Assembly: GCA_030040235.1 (NCBI GenBank) | Contig: JASHUC010000232.1 | Coordinates: forward strand, 1 to 7,226 | From: Gammaproteobacteria bacterium | GTDB taxonomy: Bacteria; Pseudomonadota; Gammaproteobacteria; Steroidobacterales; Steroidobacteraceae | Reading direction: 5' to 3' | DNA length: 7,226 bases | Part shown: in pieces, positions 1 to 5,864 of the stretch | Numbering within the stretch: the first letter of the stretch is position 1 | Layout: every line of letters begins with the position of its first letter | Position numbers and translations under genes: made by a program | Notes under the pieces: generated by a model | The model's database searches: none | Seen by the model: only the letters and a program-made list of their open reading frames with translations | What the model was told of the DNA's origin: nothing

Positions 1-964
1 CGAGCGTGCCGCCCTCCTGGTAGCGCGCCTGGATGCGCAGGTACTCACCCGTGGCGAGCGCCGGGACGCCTGCGAAACTCGTGATCCTGGTCGGGCCGCT
101 CTGGGTGTCGACGTCGTAGAAGAGTGTCCCGTCATTCGAGTCCACATCGACCGTGAGACTCGTGGAGGATTGCATCGCGGTCTCGGGACTGGTGGGCGGA
201 TAGGTCGCATAGTCCTTGTTGACCGTGATCGAGGTGCCGCTGTTCGCCGTGACCGTGCCGTACAGTTGCCGCAGCACGAGCCGCGTGACATCGGCGATCG
301 GGTGACGGCGCACGGGGCCCTGGAAATTCACGGCCCAGAGGAGCGAGCCGGCCCCCGGGGGCTGATGGGCAATGATGAATGCGGGGTGCGACAGATCGAA
401 TTCCAGGTCGAGCGCGTTGCTCGAGCCTGCGGTCACCTCGAGCGGCGAGTCGAACGTCACATCGATCGGCACGGTGAGATTGCCGCTCGTGCCCTGCGGG
501 TGCTGAATTTGAATCGCGGCAGATGCGATCGAGGTGCTCGCCGGACCCGCGAAGCCCGCCTCGGGATCGGCCGACGTGGTGAGCAGCACATCACCCGCAT
601 TGCCGCCGACGGTCAGCACGGCTCCGACGTACGTGCCGGCGGGCACCGTGACATTGCCGAGAATCTCGCTGAGCTGGTCGAGCTCCACCAGATTGATGTA
701 AGGGGCATTGGCGGCGCTCACGGAATGCACGGTCACAGCGGCGCCACCGCCCTGCGGCACGAGCGCGATGCTTTCAACTCGCACTCCGATGAGGGCCCAG
801 TCATCCGAGGGTGCATCGCTCAAGAGCATGGAGATGGTGCCCGTCTGCTGCATCTGATCACTCGCGGCTGCGCTGCCCGCCGCGCCCGACGATGACCCGC
901 CGCCGCACGCTGAAAGGCAGGCGATTCCCACCGCGCACACCATACCGGTCCATTTGAAGTTCAT
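1..964 (-). CDS. Predicted DUF4382-type outer-surface lipoprotein, C-terminus beyond window
   Basis: The frame is open from an ATG at 964-962 to the left edge, giving 321 visible residues and no stop. The N-terminus is a lipoprotein signal: one Lys, a hydrophobic stretch, then a lipobox L17-S18-A19-C20, followed by a Gly/Ser/Ala-rich linker (residues 21-36). Residues about 41-195 resemble DUF4382: an opening beta strand with LLSDAPSDDW, then a strand containing VESIAL, a 'NLVELDQL' segment and a 'VPAGTY' turn. From about residue 232 a second beta-rich unit (LYGTVTANSGTSITV onwards, ending with GEYLRIQARYQ) resembles DUF5666. A good ribosome site, AGAGGGAG (977-970), sits 5 nt before the ATG. 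The protein probably sits, lipid-anchored, in the periplasm or outer membrane. Neither domain has a known biochemical role, so no function is claimed. The gene is divergent from cofE. Domain names are from memory of the families and were not searched. Confidence 0.85.
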   Translation of the reverse strand, partial: MNFKWTGMVCAVGIACLSACGGGSSSGAAGSAAASDQMQQTGTISMLLSDAPSDDWALIGVRVESIALVPQGGGAAVTVHSVSAANAPYINLVELDQLSEILGNVTVPAGTYVGAVLTVGGNAGDVLLTTSADPEAGFAGPASTSIASAAIQIQHPQGTSGNLTVPIDVTFDSPLEVTAGSSNALDLEFDLSHPAFIIAHQPPGAGSLLWAVNFQGPVRRHPIADVTRLVLRQLYGTVTANSGTSITVNKDYATYPPTSPETAMQSSTSLTVDVDSNDGTLFYDVDTQSGPTRITSFAGVPALATGEYLRIQARYQEGGTL

Positions 965-969
965 GCTCG

Positions 970-977
970 CTCCCTCT
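970..977 (-). promoter_or_regulatory. Ribosome binding site of the DUF4382 lipoprotein gene
   Basis: On the minus strand the sequence reads AGAGGGAG, ending 5 nt before the ATG at 964. This strong purine-rich match supports that ATG as the true start, as does the signal peptide that follows immediately. Confidence 0.6.
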
Positions 978-1135
978 ATTTGACGATGCCCGTCGGCGGG
1001 CGGTTTGCGAAGACAACGAGGCCGTGAGCGCTCCAGCGAGTCGTTGGTTGACAGCGCGGGATGAATTTCGCGCCGTGTCGGAGAACGGCGACGCCGGTGA
1101 CGGATTCTGTCGAATCGCGTGCCCCGAACGCGTTC

Positions 1136-1144
1136 TGCGATAAT
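1136..1144 (+). promoter_or_regulatory. Possible extended -10 element driving cofE-cofC
   Basis: TGCGATAAT fits a TGn extended -10 (GATAAT against the consensus TATAAT) in an otherwise very GC-rich stretch. It would start transcription near 1151, leaving a leader of about 60 nt before cofE. The hexamer at 17-nt spacing upstream (around 1116) is not a good -35, so this is a tentative call. Confidence 0.3.
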
Positions 1145-1164
1145 CGCACTGCCACACGCCGCGC

Positions 1165-1183
1165 CGGCCGCGCGGCGCGGCCG
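1165..1183 (+). repeat. GC-only perfect inverted repeat in the cofE leader
   Basis: CGGCCGCG-CGG-CGCGGCCG is an 8-bp perfect inverted repeat around a 3-nt centre, lying just downstream of the candidate transcription start and about 15 nt before the ribosome site. It could be an RNA hairpin in the leader or a DNA-binding palindrome. It has no U-run, so it is not an intrinsic terminator. In such GC-rich DNA chance palindromes are frequent. Confidence 0.4.
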
Positions 1184-1197
1184 CATCACACACGAGA

Positions 1198-1204
1198 GCG
1201 AGGG
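1198..1204 (+). promoter_or_regulatory. Ribosome binding site of cofE
   Basis: GCGAGGG lies 6 nt before the ATG at 1211. It supports 1211 over the upstream in-frame ATG at 1061. It would also serve the out-of-frame ATG at 1207, which yields only a non-family product. Confidence 0.5.
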
Positions 1205-1210
1205 TCATGC

Positions 1211-1990
1211 ATGGCCGAGGCCGTCCAGTTTCTCGCCATCGAGGGATTGCCGGAGGTCGAGCCGGGCGCCGATCTCGCGGCCCTGGTGATCGAGGGGCTC
1301 GAGGCCGGCGAGTGCGTGCCTCGAGCGCACGATGTGCTCATCGTTGCGCAGAAGATCGTCTCGAAGGCCGAGGGCCGCTTCGTGGAGCTCGACTCCGTCG
1401 TTCCGTCCGAGCAGGCGCTGCGCCTCGCCGAGGTCACGGGAAAGGATGCGCGCCTCGTCGAGATCATTCTGCAGGAGACCGACGAGGTGGTGCGCGCGGC
1501 GCCGAACGTCCTCATCGTGCGTCACAGGCTCGGCTTCGTCATGGCGAACGCCGGCGTGGACCGCTCGAACGTACCCGCCGCAGGCGCAGATCGAGTCTCA
1601 CGCGAGCGAGCGTTGCTTCTGCCTAAGGATCCGGAGGCCTCTGCGGCACAGCTGCGGGGGCGGCTCGTCGCGCGTTTCGCGGTGCCGGTCGCCGTCATCG
1701 TCAGCGACAGCTTCGGGCGACCCTGGCGGCGCGGCGTACTCAATGTCGCGCTCGGCAGCGCGGGACTTCCTGCACTCATCGATCGGCGTGGTGAACGCGA
1801 TCGGAACGGACGGGCGCTCGAGGTGACCGAGGTTGCCGTCGCCGATGCGATTGCCGCTGCTGCCGGGCTCCTCATGGGTGAGGGCGCGGAGAGCACGCCT
1901 GTCGTGCTCGCGCGCGGGCTCTCCTTCAATGCACCGGTGCGCGATGCTCGCGCGCTGCTGCGTCCCAAGCAGGAGGATCTGTTTCGTTGA
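1211..1990 (+). CDS. cofE: Coenzyme F420-0:L-glutamate ligase (CofE)
   Basis: CofE adds L-glutamate to F420-0 and then to F420-1, using GTP and divalent metal. It works in the cytoplasm as the last core step of F420 synthesis. The 259 residues match the usual length of about 250 for the single-domain enzyme. Recognisable family segments are DVLIVAQKIVSKAEG (41-55), FVMANAGVDRSNVP (109-122), LLPKDP (136-141), VIVSDSFGRPWRRG (162-175) and VAVADAIAAAAGLLMGE (208-224). The start at 1211 has a ribosome site 6 nt upstream, and family similarity begins within the first ten residues (FLAIEGLPEVEPG). The stop overlaps the start of cofC by one base, indicating translational coupling. The C-terminal nitroreductase-like domain that makes the actinobacterial FbiB fusion is absent. 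The reaction is family knowledge, not shown by this sequence alone. Confidence 0.95.
   Translation: MAEAVQFLAIEGLPEVEPGADLAALVIEGLEAGECVPRAHDVLIVAQKIVSKAEGRFVELDSVVPSEQALRLAEVTGKDARLVEIILQETDEVVRAAPNVLIVRHRLGFVMANAGVDRSNVPAAGADRVSRERALLLPKDPEASAAQLRGRLVARFAVPVAVIVSDSFGRPWRRGVLNVALGSAGLPALIDRRGERDRNGRALEVTEVAVADAIAAAAGLLMGEGAESTPVVLARGLSFNAPVRDARALLRPKQEDLFR
1971..1976 (+). promoter_or_regulatory. Shine-Dalgarno sequence for cofC inside the cofE end
   Basis: AGGAGG is a perfect core Shine-Dalgarno, placed inside the last codons of cofE. It lies 10 nt from a TTG (1987) and 13 nt from the ATG (1990). The spacing slightly favours TTG, the codon identity favours ATG, and the two differ by one residue. 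Confidence 0.6.
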
Positions 1991-2646
1991 TGAGTCCCAA
2001 GACCGGCGGTCCCGTGCGCGTGCACGCCGTCATTCCACTGAAGGGCATGCAGGGCAAGACTCGCCTGGGAAGTGCGCTCGAGCCGGCGCAGCGCACCGAG
2101 CTCGTGCGCCTCATGGCGGCACACGTCGTGGACACCGTGGCGACCGCTCTCGGTGCCGAGCGAGTGCATCTGCTCACGAGCGAGCCCGATCTCGCTCCGC
2201 GCCACTATGCGCGCCTCGCAGACGGCGGCGGGGGACTCAACGGCGCGCTCGCGCAGGCGGCGCGGGAGATCCGATCGCTCGGGGTCGAACGGCTGCTCAT
2301 CGTGCACGCCGATCTGCCTTTCATAACGGCGCAGGAGATCGGGGCGCTGATGCTCGCGAGCGCCGACGATGTGCTGGTCGCGGCGCCTGATGCCGCCGAA
2401 GCCGGAACCAACGCGCTCGGCGTTCCTCTCTCGCGCCTCATCGAGACTCGCTTCGGTCCGGGGAGCCTCGCGGCGCATCGGCTCCTTGCGGCAGAAGCGC
2501 ATCTGGCATTCCGTCTCGTGAGAAGTCCGGGTCTGGCATACGACATCGACGAGCCGTCCCAGCTCCAGAGGCTGATCGAGCGGGGCGGAGCGCGCTACGC
2601 CTTCCTGAAGTCGGCGCTCAGCGCGAGGTCGCGCCCGAGCCCGTGA
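1990..2646 (+). CDS. cofC: CofC-type guanylyltransferase of F420 synthesis
   Basis: CofC uses GTP to guanylylate a small phosphorylated acid. This is 2-phospho-L-lactate in archaea, phosphoenolpyruvate in mycobacterial FbiD, and 3-phosphoglycerate in some proteobacteria. The product is the activated unit that CofD joins to FO. The 218 residues fit the family. A nucleotidyltransferase fold is shown by AVIPLKGMQGKTRLG (13-27, K23 and R25 in the nucleotide loop), GGLN (81-84), ADLP (107-110, metal-binding Asp108), GTNALGVPL (139-147), RFGPGSLAAH (154-163) and LAYDIDEPSQL (182-192). The ATG shares a base with the cofE stop (TGATG). A TTG at 1987 is an alternative start adding one residue. The last 29 bp overlap the oppositely oriented SDR gene. 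Which substrate this enzyme prefers cannot be read from the sequence by eye. Confidence 0.93.
   Translation: MSPKTGGPVRVHAVIPLKGMQGKTRLGSALEPAQRTELVRLMAAHVVDTVATALGAERVHLLTSEPDLAPRHYARLADGGGGLNGALAQAAREIRSLGVERLLIVHADLPFITAQEIGALMLASADDVLVAAPDAAEAGTNALGVPLSRLIETRFGPGSLAAHRLLAAEAHLAFRLVRSPGLAYDIDEPSQLQRLIERGGARYAFLKSALSARSRPSP
2618..2646. other. 29-bp antisense overlap of the cofC and SDR 3' ends
   Basis: The SDR stop (2620-2618) lies within the last codons of cofC (stop 2644-2646). The final residues of both proteins (SALSARSRPSP in CofC, ELTGSGATSR in the SDR) are polar and low-complexity, as expected for unconstrained tails. Confidence 0.8.
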
Positions 2647-3502
2647 GCTCGGCGCTCGCCTGCCAGAGCCGCTCGGCCGCGGCATCATCGAGCGCTTGTG
2701 CCGAGGGAAGCGCGGGTTTGCAGCGAATGTAATAGCCGCCCGAGTGGCCCGCGACTTCCGGGGAGGCTGCAAGGTAGAGGCTGGTGCGTGCCCCGTGCTC
2801 CGGGGAGAGCAGGAACAGCCGCCCGAGCGTTGCGAGCGCACCCCGCAGCAGGGCCGGTGCTTCGCGGAAGATCGCCGTGCGCACCACGCCCGGATGCAGC
2901 GCGTTGCAAGTGAGTGCGCTGCCTGCGAGGCGGCGGGCGAGGGCACGCGTGAAGAGCAGGTTCGCGAGCTTCGAGCGGCTGTAGGCGCGCAGCTGATCGT
3001 AGCCGCGCGCCAGCATCAGATCATCGAAGTCGAGATGCGTGCGGCGATGCGCCTCGGAAGAGACCACGACGATGCGCGCCGCAGGGGCGCGCTCGAGCAA
3101 GCCGCGCAGCAGCGCCGTGAGCAGAAAGGGCGCGAGATGGTTGACGGCGAACGTCCTCTCATAGCCGTCGGAGGTGAGCGAGCGATGCGCACAGGCGAGC
3201 CCGGCGTTGAGCACGAGGACATCGAGCCGGGGCAGCGTCCGGTTGAGCTCATCGGCGAGCCGGCGCACCTCAGCGAGGGAAGCCAGGTCCGCCTGTACGA
3301 AAGTGATGGTGGCAGTCGCCGAGGGCGCGGCCCGCAGGCCCGAAGCGCCCGCGAGTTGCCGAAGGGCCTCGACCGTGCTGCGGCCCTTCTGCGCATCGCG
3401 CCCGTGGATGATGAGCGTCGCGCCGAGCGCGGCGAGCCCGCGAGCGGTTGCCTCGCCGATGCCGCTCGTAGCACCCGTCACGAGACAGATTTTGCCGCGC
3501 AT
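2618..3502 (-). CDS. Short-chain dehydrogenase/reductase, retinol-dehydrogenase-like
   Basis: This is a classical SDR of 294 residues, predicted to be cytoplasmic and NAD(P)-dependent. It shows the glycine-rich cofactor motif TGATSGIG (9-16), Asp71 in ADL, NAG (99-101), Asn121 in NHL, the catalytic Ser148/Ser149 region, and Tyr174 and Lys178 in AYSRSK. HPGVVRTA lies at 203-210. Near the C-terminus GHSGGYYIRCKP and the ERLWQAS segment resemble the tail of eukaryotic-type retinol dehydrogenases (RDH11-14 and WWOX-like), so an aldehyde/ketone or lipid-type carbonyl substrate is plausible but unproven. The start is firm because the Rossmann strand begins at residue 5. No clear Shine-Dalgarno is seen, but a CATAAT lies 6 nt upstream, suggesting a leaderless transcript. 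The 3' end overlaps cofC by 29 bp, so nothing indicates co-transcription with the F420 genes. SDRs do not normally use F420. Confidence 0.92.
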   Translation of the reverse strand: MRGKICLVTGATSGIGEATARGLAALGATLIIHGRDAQKGRSTVEALRQLAGASGLRAAPSATATITFVQADLASLAEVRRLADELNRTLPRLDVLVLNAGLACAHRSLTSDGYERTFAVNHLAPFLLTALLRGLLERAPAARIVVVSSEAHRRTHLDFDDLMLARGYDQLRAYSRSKLANLLFTRALARRLAGSALTCNALHPGVVRTAIFREAPALLRGALATLGRLFLLSPEHGARTSLYLAASPEVAGHSGGYYIRCKPALPSAQALDDAAAERLWQASAELTGSGATSR

Positions 3503-4382
3503 GTTTCAATTATGGGTTGAGCGACACCGGAGTGCACGCTTGCCTCACGCGCGTCTGCAGCGCTTCCTGCCCACACCCCTGATGAAGGCCTCCGCGCTGG
3601 TGCACGTTGCGGCGGCGGGCACGCTCGTTCGTCCGGGCCTATGGCCCTGGGCCCTGGGAGCCGTGGTGGCCGATCATCTGCTGCTCGCGGGCTGCGGGCT
3701 CACGCCCCGCAGCAGGCTTCTCGGGCCGAACTGGACGCATCTTCCCCAGGCTGCCACCGCGCGCGGGGCGATCGCCATTACCATCGATGACGGCCCGGAT
3801 GCGGAGGTCACGCCCCGCGTGCTCGCGTGGCTCGATGAGTACCGGGCCAAGGCCACCTTCTTCTGTATCGGTGAGCGCGTGGCGCGCTATCCGGACCTCG
3901 CTCGTGAGATCGTGCGCCGCGGCCATGCGATCGAGAATCACAGCCAGCGCCATCGCGCTTGCTTCGCGCTCCTTGGGATGCGAGCCATCGACCGCGAGAT
4001 CTCCGCGGCGCAGGAGACGATTGGCGCGGCAACCGGCTCGCAGCCGCTTTTCTTTCGAGCGCCGGCAGGGCTTCGCAATCCTCTTTTGCAGCCGATCCTC
4101 GCGCGGCTCGGACTCGAGCTTGCCAGCTGGACACGCCGCGGGTTCGATACGGTACGCCGCGATCCTGAAGGAGTGCTCGCGAGACTTGCCCGCGGACTGC
4201 GGGCGGGCGACATCCTGCTGCTGCACGATGGTGGGGCAGCGCGGACGGGCAAGGGCGTGCCGGTGATCCTCGAGGTCCTGCCACGGCTGCTCGAGCGCTG
4301 CGCTGCGGCGCGTCTCGAGGCGGTCACGCTGCGTTCGAGCATGAGCGCGCCCTTGGGGGCCGCAGCAGGGGCGCGGCAATAG
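3501..4382 (+). CDS. Polysaccharide deacetylase (NodB/CE4) family protein
   Basis: This 293-residue protein of the CE4 deacetylase family carries the expected active-site motifs: TIDDGPD (94-100; Asp96 and Asp97 as base and metal ligand), the metal-binding HSQRH (147-151), FRAPAG (185-190), ASWTRRGFD around Trp210, and LLHDGG (240-245). CE4 enzymes remove acetyl groups from N-acetyl sugars (chitin, peptidoglycan, exopolysaccharide) or related acyl groups, with a divalent metal. The substrate here is unknown. Residues about 27-66 hold hydrophobic stretches (around SALVHVAAAG and WPWALGAVVADHLLL), so a membrane anchor is likely. The start is uncertain. ATG 3501 is used here because the segment RFLPTPLMKASA looks family-like, but it has no good ribosome site and overlaps the SDR start. 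ATG 3582 would give 266 residues. The gene is followed by rseP after 105 bp. Confidence 0.85.
   Translation: MFQLWVERHRSARLPHARLQRFLPTPLMKASALVHVAAAGTLVRPGLWPWALGAVVADHLLLAGCGLTPRSRLLGPNWTHLPQAATARGAIAITIDDGPDAEVTPRVLAWLDEYRAKATFFCIGERVARYPDLAREIVRRGHAIENHSQRHRACFALLGMRAIDREISAAQETIGAATGSQPLFFRAPAGLRNPLLQPILARLGLELASWTRRGFDTVRRDPEGVLARLARGLRAGDILLLHDGGAARTGKGVPVILEVLPRLLERCAAARLEAVTLRSSMSAPLGAAAGARQ
3509..3514 (-). promoter_or_regulatory. Possible -10 element for a leaderless SDR transcript
   Basis: The minus strand reads CATAAT, then TGAAAC, then the SDR start ATG (3502). A -10 at this distance would put the transcription start at or next to the A of the ATG. This would explain the lack of a Shine-Dalgarno sequence. 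No good -35 is seen 17 nt upstream, so the call is tentative. Confidence 0.3.
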
Positions 4383-4416
4383 GGCTCGGAGAGCCGAAAC
4401 GAGGGGAAACCCCCTC
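4383..4416 (+). terminator. Tandem hairpins after the deacetylase gene, possible weak terminator
   Basis: Immediately after the deacetylase stop are two perfect short inverted repeats: GGCTC-GGA-GAGCC (4383-4395) and GAGGGG-AAAC-CCCCTC (4401-4416). The second is followed by ATTTGTG, only a short T-run, so intrinsic termination would be weak. The pair might separate deacetylase transcription from rseP or partly attenuate read-through. Confidence 0.4.
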
Positions 4417-4448
4417 ATTTGTGATCGGCCCGCGCAAGTGCAACACGA

Positions 4449-4454
4449 TATGAT
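4449..4454 (+). promoter_or_regulatory. Possible -10 element upstream of rseP
   Basis: TATGAT in an AT-richer pocket of the 105-bp gap is the best -10-like hexamer before rseP. The 17-nt position upstream has no good -35, and the nearest -35-like hexamer, TTGTGA (4419-4424), is too far at 24 nt. A sigma-E-type promoter was looked for and not seen. Confidence 0.25.
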
Positions 4455-4487
4455 AGCGGTGATCAAGACCTTGGAGTTTTCCAGCGC

Positions 4488-5864
4488 ATGATGCTGTTGT
4501 GGTATGCCCTGTGGTACATCGTCGCCGTCGGCTTCCTGGTCGTCGTGCACGAGTTCGGGCACTTCTGGGTGGCGCGGCGCCTGGGTTTCAAAGTGCTGCG
4601 CTTCTCCATCGGCTTCGGCAAGCCGCTGGCGCGCAAGTGCGTCGGCGCGGACCGGACGGAAATCGTGCTCGCCCCCATCCCGATGGGCGGCTACGTGAAG
4701 ATGCTCGATGAGCGGGAAGGCCCGGTCCCGGCGGCGGACCTCCCGCGCTCGTTCACGCGCCGCCCGCCCTGGCAGCGGATCCTCGTGCTGCTGGCCGGGC
4801 CGGGTGCGAATATCGTGTTCGCCATTCTCCTGCTGTGGGGCATGCTGGGGGTGGCGGGCGTGACCGAGTACAAGCCGATTGTCGGTGCGGTGACGGCCTC
4901 CTCCGTCGCCGCGGACGCCGGTCTGCACCGGGGCGATGAGATCACCGGCGTGAACGGCAAGCCCGTCGAGGACCAGCGCGACGTCGTGTTCGATCTGCTC
5001 GATTCGCTGCTCGCGCGCGGCAGTGCCACGCTCGGCATCAGATCCCCCGACGGCACCTCCCGGCCTGTGACGCTTGCGCTCGTCAATCCGCAGCAGCGGC
5101 GGCGCCTCAGTGATCTCAACAACCTGCCCGGTGTCATCGGCTTCGGATTCGAGCTGCCGACCTCCACGGAGGTGATCGGCAAGGTGTACTCCGACACTCC
5201 AGCGGCGAAAGCCGGCCTCGAGCGCGGTGACCAGATCCTCGGGATCAATGGACAGACCGTGCGCAACATCGAGGACGTCGCCGGCGATCTTGCGGGAATG
5301 GCGGGCAAGACCGTCACGATCCAGTTCCGGCGCGCCGGCGTCGAGCACACGGTGCCGGTCGGCGTCGAAAACCTCTCCGAGAACGGCGAGAAGGTCGTCG
5401 GGATCGGCATCGAAGTGTTGGGGATGAACGAGCGTTATCCGCCCGGGATGGTGGTCCACCACAGGCTCGCGCCGGGCGCGGCGCTCGCAACCGCGGCGAG
5501 TGAGGCCTGGAATCTTACCGCCATGCAGGCGCGGCTCATCTGGCGCATGGTGCTCGGGCAGGTATCGCTGCGCAACCTGAGCGGCCCGATCGGGATCGCT
5601 GAGTACGCGGGGCAGTCCGCCGAGGCGGGCCCCGTCTCATTCATGAGCTTTCTCGTGCTCATCTCGCTCTGCATCGCCTTCTTCAATCTGTTGCCCATCC
5701 CGATTCTCGATGGCGGACAGATCGTGTTTCAGGCCGCCGAGTGGGTGAAGGGGAGCCCCCTTTCCGAGCGCACGCAGGTGTTCGGTCAGCAGGTCGGCAT
5801 CGCGCTGCTCGTTCTGCTGCTGAGCGTGGCAGTCTTCAACGACGTCTCGCGCCAGTTCGGCTGA
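4488..5864 (+). CDS. rseP: RseP-type site-2 intramembrane zinc metalloprotease
   Basis: RseP cleaves transmembrane substrates within the inner membrane. In E. coli it cuts the anti-sigma factor RseA after DegS to release sigma-E, and it clears remnant signal peptides. The 458 residues match the family (E. coli about 450). The zinc motif HEFGH is at 21-25 in the first membrane segment. Family segments RFSIGFGKPL and PIPMGGYVKMLDE follow. Two PDZ domains sit at about 127-199 (ASSVAADAGLHRGDEITGVNGKPV) and 220-292 (DTPAAKAGLERGDQILGINGQTV). The third zinc-ligand region is NLLPIPILDGG (400-410, Asp408), followed by a C-terminal hydrophobic segment. GGAG lies 11 nt before the ATG. The usual dxr and bamA neighbours are absent: the deacetylase lies upstream and opposed fbiC overlaps the 3' end by 79 bp. 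All catalytic residues are intact. The RseA target is inferred from orthologues. Confidence 0.95.
   Translation: MMLLWYALWYIVAVGFLVVVHEFGHFWVARRLGFKVLRFSIGFGKPLARKCVGADRTEIVLAPIPMGGYVKMLDEREGPVPAADLPRSFTRRPPWQRILVLLAGPGANIVFAILLLWGMLGVAGVTEYKPIVGAVTASSVAADAGLHRGDEITGVNGKPVEDQRDVVFDLLDSLLARGSATLGIRSPDGTSRPVTLALVNPQQRRRLSDLNNLPGVIGFGFELPTSTEVIGKVYSDTPAAKAGLERGDQILGINGQTVRNIEDVAGDLAGMAGKTVTIQFRRAGVEHTVPVGVENLSENGEKVVGIGIEVLGMNERYPPGMVVHHRLAPGAALATAASEAWNLTAMQARLIWRMVLGQVSLRNLSGPIGIAEYAGQSAEAGPVSFMSFLVLISLCIAFFNLLPIPILDGGQIVFQAAEWVKGSPLSERTQVFGQQVGIALLVLLLSVAVFNDVSRQFG
5786..5864. other. 79-bp antisense overlap of the rseP and fbiC 3' ends
   Basis: The stop of fbiC (5788-5786) lies inside the last codons of rseP (stop 5862-5864). 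RseP carries its conserved-looking hydrophobic tail here, while the fbiC extension beyond QRTTLY looks non-homologous. The rseP reading is therefore probably the constrained one. No bidirectional terminator is visible between the genes, so the transcripts probably overlap. Confidence 0.8.

Larger units (their letters stand above)
965..1210. other. Divergent intergenic region between the lipoprotein gene and cofE
   Basis: These 246 bp separate two divergently transcribed genes and must hold promoters for both. Visible elements are the leftward ribosome site (970-977), a small 5-bp inverted repeat GCCCG-TCGG-CGGGC (988-1001), an isolated TTGACA (1048-1053) without a convincing -10 at normal spacing, an extended -10-like TGCGATAAT (1136-1144), and a GC-rich palindrome (1165-1183). 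An in-frame open extension of cofE runs back to 1061 but looks non-coding: its residues do not resemble CofE, and the family-like N-terminus begins at 1211. Confidence 0.6.

Noticed and set aside
170..895. 241-residue rightward open frame at the left end
   Set aside because: It is antisense to the lipoprotein frame, which has a signal peptide, lipobox, ribosome site and domain resemblance. This frame has none of these.
1048..1053. TTGACA as a -35 box for cofE
   Set aside because: No -10-like hexamer lies 16-18 nt downstream, and it is over 150 nt from the start codon. It is a chance match.
858..1208. 116-residue leftward open frame across the intergenic region
   Set aside because: It overlaps the lipoprotein start in a different frame and the candidate cofE promoter, and has no recognisable features.
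1061..1210. N-terminal 50-residue extension of CofE from ATG 1061
   Set aside because: The extension shows no CofE character and contains the candidate promoter and palindrome. Family similarity and a ribosome site begin at 1211.
1522..2946. Long 474-residue leftward open frame opposite cofE, cofC and the SDR end
   Set aside because: Its Arg/Ser/Ala-rich product has no family features and lies antisense to well-recognised CofE and CofC and out of frame with the SDR. It is a shadow of high-G+C coding sequence.
3639..5462. Very long 607-residue leftward open frame
   Set aside because: It lies antisense to the deacetylase and RseP. Composition is rich in Arg, His, Asp and Glu, as expected when high-G+C codons are read backward. 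It has no motif, and the opposing genes are certain.
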